Position numbers and translations under genes: made by a program. A stretch of DNA of 64,000 nucleotides from Hofstenia miamia. Taxonomy: Eukaryota; Xenacoelomorpha; Acoela; Hofsteniidae. Each line of letters starts with the position of its first letter. The first letter of the stretch is position 1. The stretch spans positions 2,064,909 through 2,128,908 of the forward strand of contig CABFPE010000051.1 in NCBI GenBank assembly GCA_900660155.1, in the 5' to 3' direction. Shown piece by piece: positions 21,397-31,576 of this stretch. The notes beneath the pieces were generated by a model that saw only the letters and a list, made by a program, of their open reading frames with translations, did not search any database and was not told the origin of the DNA.

Positions 21397-22071
21397 GCGA
21401 AAACGAATATGTATTATGTGTAATATTTCAATGTATAAAATATGCAAAAAGCAGAAATATTAAAATTTTGTGCGGCGTTAATGTATTTTAATTGGCTGGT
21501 TTTTACGACGCCTTTTAACGGTTAGCAAAGGAATAATTAATTAGACGTTTGCCTTCGCTATTTATTGTGAAAATATCGATGTCATGGCCTGTTGTTCGTA
21601 TCGCCTTGACCTACCTTATGAAAAACTACTTGAATTTTAAATTGTATAGATTTTGTATCATTGTTTTTCAAGAAGAGCTGAGTGTTTTAATATACCAATC
21701 ACCAAACATGTCTTACATGTTTATTTTGCATATTTTGTTAATTATTATATTGGCTATTAAGATTGCACTATATAGGTACATGAAGTAGGTTTTAAGAAAT
21801 AAACTGAGACGAATCTAGTTGCAACTATTGAAGGGGCAGCAATTTTTGCTAATGCACCCTCTCATATATTTTTTCTCGCTGGGCCCCTGGCTGCACATTC
21901 CAAAAATTTAATATTGATAAATATTTTAAAATTTTAGTTCAACTGTTATGTTAAATGAGCAATATTAATATTTCTTATTTTAAATATTTCTGCATATTCG
22001 GATATTCTTGTAATTCTTTCTTAAATAATTAATAATGTAGTAACTGAAATATAAAAAGTTGTTGTAACACT
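21397..22071. other. transposon 5' region and spacer
   Basis: 21397-21889 would be the leader of the THAP gene inside the candidate P-like element. A 79-codon hydrophobic frame at 21549-21788 (plus) is unrecognised and probably chance. 21898-22071 is plain AT-rich sequence. Confidence 0.35.
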
Positions 22072-22890
22072 ATGCTACACGAACAACTTTGGCGTTATTG
22101 CAGAATAGTACCCTCAATAAAAAATAACATTTTTTACATATTTATACCTAATTTTTTATGCTGATTTCAAATATCATAATCATTTTTACCGGAAACTTAA
22201 ATTTAACAAATTATTAATTGAAAATATTCAATATCTCCATAGTAACAAACGTAATTTATTGTGACAAATAGCTTTGGATTACAAATTATTAAGTATAATT
22301 TTAAGTAGTTTCTTATTACAGAACACTTTTTCCAGGATTTCTGATAATTTGTAAACCTAAACCCTAACCCAAAACCCTATTTTTGCATTATTTATAGACC
22401 TAAACCCTAACCCAAAACCTTATTTCTGTACTAATTTATAGACCTAAACCCTAACCCAAAACCTTATTTCTGTACTAATTTATAGACCTAAACCCTAACC
22501 CAAAAGCTTATTATTTTATTATTTTCTAAACCTAAATCCTAACCCAAGTCCGCTATAATTCTATTCTAACTAACCGCCATTTTATTTTAGTTTCCATAGA
22601 GATTTTTAATTAAAATTTGTTAAATTTAAGTTTCCGGTACAAATGATTATGATATTTGAAATTAGCATAACAAATAACGTATAAATATGTTTATTGAGGG
22701 TACTATTCTGCAATAATTTTTATCACCAATTTTTGTCACCAGGCTAAAATCGTTCGTGTAGCATCCCCTCCCCAACTTTTGTCTAAAACTAATTAAATGA
22801 CTAAAGTTTTTCGTGTAGCATAACAAATCAACTACAAAAGTTGTTCGTTCGGACGACAGAAATTGGTGACAAAAGTTGTTCGTGTAGCAT
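22072..22890. mobile_element. palindromic 'CTACACGAACAA' element with telomere-like core
   Basis: ATGCTACACGAACAACTTT at 22072 is mirrored by AAAGTTGTTCGTGTAGCAT ending at 22890. A second, longer pair of arms lies inside. One is TTATTGCAGAATAGTACCC followed by TCAATAAA (22095-22121), continuing with gaps to about 22220. Its mirror (…TTTATTGAGGGTACTATTCTGCAATAA) covers about 22600-22716. The loop between the arms is a telomere-like minisatellite (22353-22550). The right arm carries several extra GTGTAGCA units. It is related to the short copy at 12985-13320 and has no coding sequence. Confidence 0.75.
22353..22550. repeat. 44-bp minisatellite built on CCTAAACCCTAACCC
   Basis: About 4.5 units of 44 bp, each with CCTAAACCCTAACCCAAAAC followed by an AT-rich spacer (CTTATTTCTGTACTAATTTATAGA). 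Units 2 and 3 are nearly identical; the outer ones diverge. The core resembles the vertebrate-type telomere repeat TTAGGG on the opposite strand, interrupted by the spacer. It forms the loop of the palindromic element around it. Confidence 0.85.
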
Positions 22891-22897
22891 GGGCTTT

Positions 22898-23539
22898 ACT
22901 TTCGCCACTATATTATATTTAAAATTACTTACCAGCACTGTCTATATACGAATATCCAATTAAACAGTTTCAAACGTAATGCTTGTGAACTCCGAGCACA
23001 GCATTGTGCCTAATTTGCAACGCTTCCAACGATTGAATGGAGACAGTCAATACATTCATACCCTTTAATATTTCCACTTACCAGCCAATCAGCAATGAGC
23101 AATCAATAGCACGCGTACTGCACTGTAAACGCAATTTCATTTTCTGTTCTACAATCAATAGAATTTGTTTATCATTGTTAATAATAATGCAACTGATAGA
23201 AAATTGTTTACAATACGTAAGATTACTCGAGATATCTACCATCGAACGTCGCGGCGTTGCAAAAATCGCATTTTATTTCTATAACACGTACACATATCTA
23301 GACAGCGGCTGTGTCACATCACATATGTTGTATGTCTACGCAGTATTCGTATTAGATGTTTATCAACTTCAAGACAGGAAGTTTAACACAACAGAGCACA
23401 TGTCATTGTGACCAAAAGCATTGAATTATATTATGCAAAAAATACGAAATTATGGAAAAGGGTGTAAAACAATAATGGGCAAGGTAGCCCTGGTTAGGGC
23501 AATAATTTCATGCCATATCATGCATAATGGAGTGGACAA
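22898..23539. other. intergenic, one unrecognised 124-codon frame
   Basis: The plus-strand frame 23037-23411 starts METVNTFIPFNI and has no motif I recognise. Its composition is unremarkable for translated AT-rich DNA. I do not call it a gene. Confidence 0.3.
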
Positions 23540-23547
23540 GATCTTAA

Positions 23548-24017
23548 GGATCACCTGAAGATATGCCCCCCAAACTTCCAGATTTAGCCTCACCTGAAGA
23601 TACTCCCCCCGACTTTTTCCACTTGAAGATATTCACCCCCAAGATTTTCCACTTGAAGATATTCCCCCTCCCAACATTTTCCGCCTGAAGATAACCTAAC
23701 CCTAACCCAAACCCTAACCCTAACCTTATTTATTTGCTTNATATTCACCCCCAAGATTTTCCACCTGAAGATATTCCCCCTCCCAACATTTTCCGCCTGA
23801 AGATAACCTAACCCTAACCCAAACCCTAACCCTAACCTTATTTATTTGCTTCAACAGTAAAAGGGTTAGGGTTAGTTTAGGGTTTAGGGTTAGGGTAAAG
23901 TAAAAGACATATTTAGTTTTTCCTACAATTTTCCACCTGAAGATATTCCCCCCCAAGATTTTCCACCTGAAGATATATGCCCCCTCAAAGCTTTGGGGGC
24001 ACATCTTCAGGTGATCC
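23548..24017. mobile_element. fold-back element with CACCTGAAGATATNCCCCC arrays and TTAGGG core
   Basis: GGATCACCTGAAGATATGCC at 23548 is mirrored by the end at 24017 (GGATCACCTGAAGATGTGCC reverse-complemented). The perfect 8-bp duplication GATCTTAA flanks it (23540-23547, 24018-24025). The terminal motif is repeated inside as tandem CACCTGAAGATATTCCCCC / AAGATTTTCC units, at least six on the left and two or three on the right. The centre is CCTAACCCTAACCC.. (from about 23692) facing ..GGGTTAGGGTTAG (23867-23900), an inverted pair of telomere-like tracts. The N at 23740 joins a repeated stretch (23628-23739 versus 23741-23851), so the left arm is shown about 110 bp too long. It is non-coding. 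The 8-bp duplication suggests a hAT- or P-like mobiliser. Confidence 0.85.
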
Positions 24018-24132
24018 GATCTTAATATACTCATTATATATGGAAGGTGGTTCCATATTTTACAATAATTGTCCAATAATGGTATTCCCATAACGGGTAT
24101 TTAACCGTAAAAAGCATTAAAATGCAATTTTA

Positions 24133-25200
24133 CAAGTGGCGTCAATTAATTTTCTTGATTAGGGGGGATAGGATTTTATGTTAAAAATTTAATACAAAAG
24201 GCATAAAAAAACTTAAAACATACAATGTATATTATACTAGAATATGGAATGCTTTACAGAAATTTTCTCCTTGTTTCAATGCTGACACACTAATATAATT
24301 AAGCCTCCTTTTTGTTGTCATGGTTGATCTTAGCCAAGTTTCGAGACGTCTTAAGGCTGAAAAGGAGCGTTCAGCTTCACATGATGGCACTGGGGTTACA
24401 AGCATCAACTTCACTAGTTTAAACACTTCTGGAAAAAGTGTGCAAACCTCTGGAATAAGGTTTTGATATGCAAGCTGCGCATCATATAGATTTGGAACTT
24501 GTTTCTAATTCAGGAACAGCGGCAATTGAACTTTTAATAGAGAGACATTGAGACCATGTTATTGTGCTAAACAAGCATAGTGATTTCACCACTTAAAGCA
24601 TTTCTTCAAAAGTTCTATAATTTTGGATATCTTGGTTTTGCGCAAATGTTAATTGTTCACGCAGTGAAAGTGTTGAGACAATAAAAAAATTCAAAAAGCA
24701 ACCTGCGAAAGTGAGATTCAATAGTCGAATCATTTGTTATTGATGAAGCAGAGCTTGAAAAACGTGCAGGAAGTTTTCGCTTTCGTGATAACTCCAATTT
24801 TTGTAAATTATAATATTGTCATACTTTTCAATTACAGTTTGTAGCATTTTAGAAAAAAAATCAAATGAGCGACAGCGTATTAACTCTTGACAAACTGTTT
24901 TTACTTCTAAAATCACTCCAATATGTTTGCAGACTTAGATTGAAGAGTTTTACTTAATTGTTCTAAAACACCAAGGGGTTTTGAAGAGATAAGTAATCCC
25001 AACATCGTTTTAGTTTTTCTAATAAACCAGATCTTTTAAAGCTGTTTCCATTTGAGACAAAGGAGTCATCTCAGTTAAGCTCTCAAATATTGCTCCATAA
25101 TTATCAATGGCAGACTGAATGGAAGAGCATCGGCAGATCTAGTTGAGAGGTTTGAATATCTAGAGACATTTACAGCAATCTTCTTATACAATGTTTTAAA
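24133..25200 (-). pseudogene. hAT transposase remnant, ZMYM1/TTF-like type
   Basis: The minus strand carries the C-terminal part of a hAT transposase of the type related to ZMYM1 and TTF-zinc-finger proteins. From about 24490 to 24232 the frame reads AQLAYQNLIPEVCTLFPEVF, KLVKLMLVTPVPSCEAERSF and SALRRLETWLRSTM..RLN. It contains the diagnostic ERSFSALRRLKTWLRSTM-like dimerisation motif. Upstream, at about 25155-25030, are LSTRSADAL and, one frame over, IQSAIDNYGAIFESLTEM followed by TPLSQMETALKDL. These correspond to the conserved L.TRW.AR...I......Y..I...L segment, with the usual Trp now Ser. Stops and frame changes separate the pieces. CAAGTGGCGTCAATTAA at 24133 may be the element's 3' terminus. 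The element is dead; the other end was not found. Confidence 0.8.
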
Positions 25201-25490
25201 TTTTATCGATCTACTAAAGAGTACTCTAAACTGTTTTAAATTTGTGCATAGATTTAACTTAAATTGCTCAGAGATTTTTCTAACTTTTTTTGGTTTCTCT
25301 TAAAATTGTTGAACGGTTTCATTTCAAAAATCAGAGTGCACAGTGTAAATGAGGTGTCTCCTTTTTTTAAAAATTAAACTGCTCATATTTTAATCTTTTC
25401 CCTAGATAACATAATAATGTTGCCATTGATAGTATTGTAATGTTAAGTGGAATAATGCGATTTATCAATATGTTTATGCTCCAGATATTA

Positions 25491-25576
25491 TATTATTAAC
25501 TGGGCATGGCAAAACTTAACTGCCAATTTTGCACTGAAATCGATTATTGCAATTAGCCGTTTGCATGTAAACACAT
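25491..25576. repeat. inverted dispersed repeat, copy 1
   Basis: About 86 bp containing ATTGCAATTAGCCGTTTGCA. It matches the reverse complement of 27087-27172 with about 85 % identity by eye. The partner lies inside the CAGGGTTGC-ended hAT element, this copy outside it, so it is not that element's own end. The nature of the repeat is unknown. Confidence 0.65.
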
Positions 25577-25984
25577 AATAATGAAATTTATAACCTGAAA
25601 ATCTCTCAAAGCTTTTGCCATAAATTGAGCTATTCTGATTTTTTGATTTTTTAATTTTACTGGCAGTTATGGAACTTCCTAGCAATATTCAGAGAAGGGA
25701 TTTATAATAAAGGAAATGTAATCTACAGAATTTACACTTGAAAATGTAGGAAACTTCATAACGATGATGTTCTTTGAATGGTTTTATTTCAGATATCGCG
25801 ACATTCTGCAGTGTATTTTGAAATGATTTCGTAGCCATATATCTAATATCATTATAAGTTTCGCCTTCATTATTAGTCAACTAGGAGTATTTACCTTCAG
25901 TGAGGTTAAAAAAGGTCGGAATTTCATCGTTTCATTTTTTTCTTAAAGTGCAATATATCCTTGATATTGTGTATTTCAATATTG
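25577..25984. other. intergenic, nothing recognised
   Basis: Short chance frames only. Confidence 0.35.
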
Positions 25985-26474
25985 GTAGTCAGCAGGGTTG
26001 CGGTTGATATAGAAATTCCGTATTAAATCAAATCAACAGACTTTTGTTAATTGATATCAGTTGATATCAATTCAAATCAACAGTAATTTTTTGTTGATAT
26101 CAACCAGATTTGGAATTGGGTTGGACTTAAAGTTGGGTCGGGCGTGGGCCTAATTGGTATTTGAAATACAAGAAAAAAATCATTTAAAAACTTTTACTGC
26201 AAATGTCAAAAAAACCATTTAATCAGCCCTGCGTTGTTAGCTGGTACAATACTTCTAAAATCTAAATTTTTTTGCTACGAAACAAAGAATTTTTTGAAAA
26301 CTCCTATTTACTTTGTGCTAATGTAAGTTGGTGTAAGTTGGCAGAGAATTTTAGTAATTAAATTTATATGAAATGATCAGTTTTCTCATGATATCCTTTG
26401 GCTTATAGCATAGTAGGCAGCAGGGGGTAGAGCTGTTTTAAAAGGTGGTTGCCTCACAAAAATAGTATTATTAT

Positions 26475-26660
26475 TGTGGCGGCAGGTACCGGTTCCTTGG
26501 TATCGGCCAGTTCACTGTTTTCGTGTGTACTAGTTGAACTAGTTATTTGTACATATTGTCAATATTTATGTATATAATAGACGAACTCAGTTGTAAATAC
26601 AGAAATAGTTAGTCGCGTTCACTCACTCAGCGCACTTCCGTGCACCCTAGCGATGCTACA
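26475..26660 (+). mobile_element. probable solo LTR, 186 bp
   Basis: The segment begins TGTGGCGGCAGGTACCGG and ends GCGATGCTACA, the TG...CA form of a long terminal repeat. TTAT occurs directly before (26471-26474) and after (26661-26664) it, as a 4-bp target duplication. A TATA-like TATATAATAG (about 26571) is followed by a GC-richer stretch ending in CACCCTAGCGATGCTACA, consistent with a promoter and R-U5 layout. No internal retroelement sequence, primer-binding site or second LTR was seen, so a solo LTR formed by recombination is inferred. Ty3/gypsy type is the most likely. Confidence 0.5.
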
Positions 26661-27086
26661 TTATGTAATGACTCTAAATACCACCAATTTTCACCTTCTG
26701 GTATTCAGGTCACGTGAGTATGCTTAGCGCCGTGTTGCAAGCATACATTTAAAGATTAATAAAAAAATACAAACATATTATCTACATTTATTGCCTCTTA
26801 TTGTAAAGGATATTTTCTTGGGATATGAAGGAAAGTATTTGTTTCTTAAAACATTACATAAATTGTTCTGGTAAAAGAAATTGACAACCATTTTAAATCA
26901 AATTCGTGCAAAAACTTGTCAACATTTTTTAGTGCAACTCCAGTAGTTTTGTAGAACATGTAAAAATAAATATACAAATTATAATAATCACACATTTCAT
27001 TTTCATTTGGGATTATTTTTTAAGGAATTTTTGCATAAAAGAGGAGCAGAATATAAATGCTCTTGTTGTCGTTCCCATTTTTTAAG

Positions 27087-27172
27087 TTTTGTGTACATGC
27101 AAACGGCTAATTGCAATAGTCGCTTTCAATGCAAAATTGCAATTAAGTTTTGTCATGCTCAGTTATAAAAAA
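27087..27172. repeat. inverted dispersed repeat, copy 2
   Basis: Reverse-complement partner of 25491-25576, sharing TGCAAACGGCTAATTGCAAT and the flanking TTTTGTCATGCTCAGTTA / TAACTGGGCATGGCAAAA words. Confidence 0.65.
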
Positions 27173-28311
27173 ATCAGGAGATTAAACATATTCATAGACT
27201 GTTGTGGGTTATGGCAACAATCGTCATTATTTCACTTAACATTACAATACTTGTCGACGGACTAAAAATCCAAATGCATATGCACATATTAATCAATAAA
27301 TTATGCAAATTATACAATCAAATTCAGGGTGCAGTGCTTATGGGCCTCTGTGAAGCAAAAGACACTAGCAATGGTGTAATTTACTCCAGGCAGGGTTTGG
27401 GCCAAAGCTGTATTTGGACGAACTGGGCGTGGGGCTAAGTAATCGGCAAAATTCCAACTCGATATCAATTGTGTTCACTTTTTTGATACAATGTATTCTT
27501 TACTTATTTCAACGAAATTCACTACAAAAATCAATTACTGCCATAAAAACTGTGTTAAGAATTTGAACTTCAAATGTAATATATCCGAGATCATTTAATT
27601 TAATTTTTAAACCTCAAGCCTCCCTAATTTTCAAGGGGCTTGATGCCACTTAATACGAAATCCTACTTCTAAAAAATCTAAATCGTTAGTAAATCTATAA
27701 GCCGTTGCAGAAAAATTATTCTTATTTGTTGTGTTTCCATGAATAGAGAACCTTGTCAACATAAATTCCTTGAAAAAATGTCTAGGAAATATTACAAAAT
27801 AATATCTAACCCTAATTAACTCAAGCGGTTTTTTTTACATTTTTAAGCTCTTACATATTACGAACTAATAAAGACTGCTACTATCTGAAAACAACAATAG
27901 AGCAATGTCTCCTTTTTCAAGTAGACATTTAAATCGTCAATCGTCCTCGTTTCTGTACACATTTAAACGCTTTCATGACGCGTGTAAATGAAACTTGAGC
28001 TCTCTACCCAAAGAAAACAAAATATTTTTGTGATTAATTTCTGCTCTCATGTATTTTATCAGAATTTTATGTGTGGGAATAATTTAAAAATTTTTTTCCG
28101 ACTTCCAGTTGAATTCTGAGTTCTTATTAAGAATGTATCGCCTTTATTGTGTACATCACCATGAAAATAATTCATGTGATCCAATACCGCACAGTATGTA
28201 CATTGTATTTTATAAATTTTGGAGATTTTTAAATCAATTGAAATCAATTGATTTGATATCGACATGCTGATATCAATTCAACTCAATATCAACAGCAACC
28301 CTGGTTGTCAA

Positions 28312-28943
28312 GCCAGTGGCTGAGGGAGCATGGCCCTTCCTGTTGGGTCACTTGGCGCCTTCCTCCCGGCATCCTGGATTGAAAACTCCATAGAATTAAT
28401 TCTAATATTATGTAACTAAGTTGGAGTTAATATATTTTAGTTAAAATATATCAAATACTAATGCCATTCCTTTAAAAATTCAATGAAAACGTGCGAAACT
28501 ATTTCATATGAGTAAAACTATGATTTACTTATTGCACTACGTGGGGCCATGACCCCCTAACTTGCAAATGTATGCCACGAGCCTGCTGTTAGTCTTCCGA
28601 ATGCTGTATATGAGTGATCTGTAAGCCGATAAATTAAAGTTTCTGCATAGTTTTTGTCAGTTCGACGAGATAATTTGGTCTATAAAGTCCAACAATGAAG
28701 CTATCAAGTTTCGGAAATCAGACAATTGACGAGGTTGCTATAGTGACTCACCAATTTCAATATACAACTATAGATATCCACGTTGTTAGTTATGAACGAT
28801 TTATATAATGAGAATGTATTTGAAGAAATAGTTCACACAATGGGGATAACAAAAATGTGAATAGGGGAAGGGATGTATCGCATTTTGAAAAGGTAATTGG
28901 ATAAATCGCGCTTTTTAATTATCAGAAGTAATTTACTTGAATC
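28312..28943. other. intergenic; possible hAT ends at 28313 and 28590
   Basis: CAGTGGCTGAGGGAGCATGG near 28313 and the reverse complement of about 28545-28590 (CAGGCTCGTGGC...GGGGGTCATGGCCCC) share a CAG start and an ..ATGGCCC motif. They may bound a decayed element. No target duplication was found. Confidence 0.3.
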
Positions 28944-29088
28944 AGGGGCGAGTCTAAAGGCGGGCTTGAGCAACCTCAGATTTTACATTTTTAATTTTTT
29001 TACCCAAATTCTTTTGATTTAGCCAGTCAAAATCACTTTTGAAAACCTGACGGGAGCATTCCAGCATATCCCCCTCCTTGTGTACGCG
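28944..29088. mobile_element. possible small hAT-like MITE
   Basis: CAGGGGCGAGTCTAAAGGCG at 28944 and the right end, reverse complement CAGTCGCGTACACAAGGAGG at 29088, share a CAG..GCG start and a following G-rich stretch. There is no convincing target duplication. It resembles the many CAGGGGCG / CAGTGGCG hAT ends in this window (20042, 24133, 33046). Confidence 0.4.
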
Positions 29089-29432
29089 ACTGGTTGGGAT
29101 GGAATATAATGCTACATTTTCCTTATGATTTCACTATATATTAAGGAAGTTTATTCGATAACTTACCACTTCCCAAATTATGACATAGAACCTACTTTGA
29201 CCTTTTTATTTATCCCCATAATATGGCAACAGGTTGAAAATGTGTCAAGCAGTTATTTTGTATACTTACTTTTGTATTGTAATTGCATACAGTACTTTCT
29301 CTACGTTGTATTGGAGCTTGGCTTGGGGTTAGGATTGGTCCGTATTTTGAGTGATCTAATATAAGTAATATATAAGTGATGGCACCTACTGTGAAAATGC
29401 TCATTTGGGAAAAGAACTTTGCATAATCGGAG

Positions 29433-31540
29433 ATTGCTCCAATAAGAAAATGCTAATTGGGATCATCTTGAATATACCTTAGATGCGCGGGNAGCCCAGC
29501 CAATTCATAGATCCTAAACGCGCCTCTGAATTGAATATTCTTTAATCCCTTTAATGTGACAATAAGGGATATATATATATAATAATGTAGGGTTGATTAT
29601 TGGACTCTAATCATTGATTCGATTCACTTTAGTTAAAACAACTTGATAAACCGTAATGTTGATAATTCTGAAATCAGTAAAAACTTAAGTAGTAACATCA
29701 AAAATTTGATTTATAATATAGCACTGAATTTCCAATTGATGCAAATTTCATAAGAAAGTCATTATTAATAAAAATTTATTAAACTCCAGATGCTCACCAA
29801 GTATTTAGTTAGTGGACAAAAAAATTTAATCTAGAAATCATCTTTAATATATAGCTAAAACGATATATAACTAAAAACAATTCAAACACTAGGCTTCGGC
29901 TAATTCCACTTCTACATGAAGGCATTTCTTTCGATTAATGGTTTGATTGAATATTTTGAATTTATACAATTTATGCATGTTGAATAGAGATTAATTCATT
30001 TGGGTGGTATATTGGCAGAAAACAATGTAGTTAAGGTTAGTTGGTGCTGGTATAGGTGGAAGTTGGTCGCTCCAATCTGCAGGGTGGGGCAGTTCGGGTC
30101 AAGGCACTGCATCAACCTGCAAATTAAATGCATCATATATATATATATATATATANGCTCCAATAAGAAAATGCTAATTGGGATCATCTTGAATATACCT
30201 TAGATGCGCGGGCATTCATATTATCCGCGAGTACCAGGTTTCCCGCCTGTAGGGTTAGCTTTAGTGCTGTGTTGGTAAGTTTATCTGATAGCTATATTCG
30301 AAGAAGCTTTGCCCATACACCTAAAAGTCTTATTCATACCAGCACCAATACCCGTAGGTTTCAATTTACAATAACTAATGTGCAGCATAATTGATTCTTA
30401 TATTATAAAATAAAATGCAAATTTCAAGATTACTGCATAAAGATGATGATTAAAACCGGTCCGGTTAAAGCTGATTAATCTGCAGGAGCTGGTTAATCAG
30501 GTTAAGAAACGGTTAATTAATTTCATCTTTGACTTTTTACGATTGATAATAGACATGTCTTACATAAAAGAAGGCATAAATAATGGTGAATGGTCCGTTC
30601 TGTTTACTTATTGCACATTAACTAAGTACAATCGATCTTTCTTAGATTGTTACTTTCTATTAATCCGTAAAGTAGGAATGTCATACTAATTAGTTGTTCA
30701 TAATTAGTTGTTCTTAATGTGGAAGCAATATGGTACCATACTGTTGTGTGCTATTTATTAATATTTTATCGTGTGATTTTATTTGTAAATAGGTTCATTA
30801 TTAATATAGGCTTGCCTAAAACATGTTGTGTTTTGTGATAGGGTTTAGGGTTAGGGTTAGAGTTTGGAACTGAGATTTCGGTCGGTTTTTAAGTCTGGCA
30901 GTAGCCCAGCCAATTCATAGATCCTAAACGCGCCTCTGAATTGAATATTCTTTAATCCCTTTAATGTGACAATAAGGGATATATATATATAATAATGTAG
31001 GGTTGATTATTGGACTCTAATCATTGATTCGATTCACTTTAGTTAAAACAACTTGATAAACCGTAATGTTGATAATTCTGAAATCAGTAAAAACTTAAGT
31101 AGTAACATCAAAAATTTGATTTATAATATAGCACTGAATTTCCAATTGATGCAAATTTCATAAGAAAGTCATTATTAATAAAAATTTATTAAACTCCAGA
31201 TGCTCACCAAGTATTTAGTTAGTGGACAAAAAAATTTAATCTAGAAATCATCTTTAATATATAGCTAAAACGATATATAACTAAAAACAATTCAAACACT
31301 AGGCTTCGGCTAATTCCACTTCTACATGAAGGCATTTCTTTCGATTAATGGTTTGATTGAATATTTTGAATTTATACAATTTATGCATGTTGAATAGAGA
31401 TTAATTCATTTGGGTGGTATATTGGCAGAAAACAATGTAGTTAAGGTTAGTTGGTGCTGGTATAGGTGGAAGTTGGTCGCTCCAATCTGCAGGGTGGGGC
31501 AGTTCGGGTCAAGGCACTGCATCAACCTGCAAATTAAATG

Positions 31541-31572
<32 letters not shown>
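29433..31572. repeat. misjoined redundant contig (29493-30155 duplicates 30903-31565)
   Basis: The sequence between Ns at 29492 and 30156 starts AGCCCAGCCAATTCATAG. It is repeated without visible change from 30903 to 31565. The sequence just left of the first N (GCTCCAATAAGAAAATGC..GATGCGCGGG, about 29436-29491) is repeated just right of the second N (30157-30211). The simple reading is that a redundant contig was slotted into a gap that 30157-30211 already closes. No gene is seen in either copy. A (TA)n tract at 30137-30155 and 31543-31572 ends the block. Confidence 0.9.
30841..30866 (+). repeat. short telomere-like TTAGGG tract
   Basis: GGGTTTAGGGTTAGGGTTAG, about four degenerate hexamers, with no larger structure seen around it. 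Similar short tracts occur near 33905 and 60570. Confidence 0.7.

Positions 31573-31576
<4 letters not shown>

Larger units (their letters stand above)
15672..21889 (-). mobile_element. large candidate P-superfamily transposon
   Basis: CAGGGGCCCAGC at 15672-15683 has an exact inverted partner at 21878-21889. The flanks GCTGCATA (15664-15671) and GCTGCACA (21890-21897) form a 7-of-8 target duplication. GC-rich subterminal hairpins (CCCGGGGTGCTGGGGG..CCCCCG, 15688-15713) follow the left end. About 490 bp in from the right end, the minus strand starts a THAP-domain protein that enters the 1000-N gap. THAP domains occur in P-element and Kolobok transposases. Kolobok uses TTAA targets, whereas P elements make 8-bp duplications, so P superfamily is the better inference. 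The displayed length is inflated by the duplicated blocks and distorted by the gap. The transposase body is presumably in the gap. Confidence 0.55.
25993..28303. mobile_element. 2.3-kb hAT-type element, CAGGGTTGC ends
   Basis: The left end is CAGGGTTGCGGTTGATAT and the right end reverse-complements to CAGGGTTGCTGTTGATAT (17 of 18 identical). The flanks GTAGTCAG (25985-25992) and GTTGTCAA (28304-28311) match at 6 of 8. GATATCAA words are repeated near both ends (26043-26105 and 28250-28290). No transposase motif was recognised inside; the interior holds a probable solo LTR (26475-26660) and an inverted-repeat copy (27087-27172). It is probably an old, decayed element used as a landing site by others. 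Confidence 0.7.

Noticed and set aside
20196-21447. Apparent 340-390-codon open frames on both strands
   Set aside because: They consist almost entirely of the N gap. Only the THAP start on the minus strand has real sequence content.
23037-23411. 124-codon plus-strand frame
   Set aside because: No motif, composition typical of translated AT-rich DNA, no splice or promoter context. Its length is within chance expectation.
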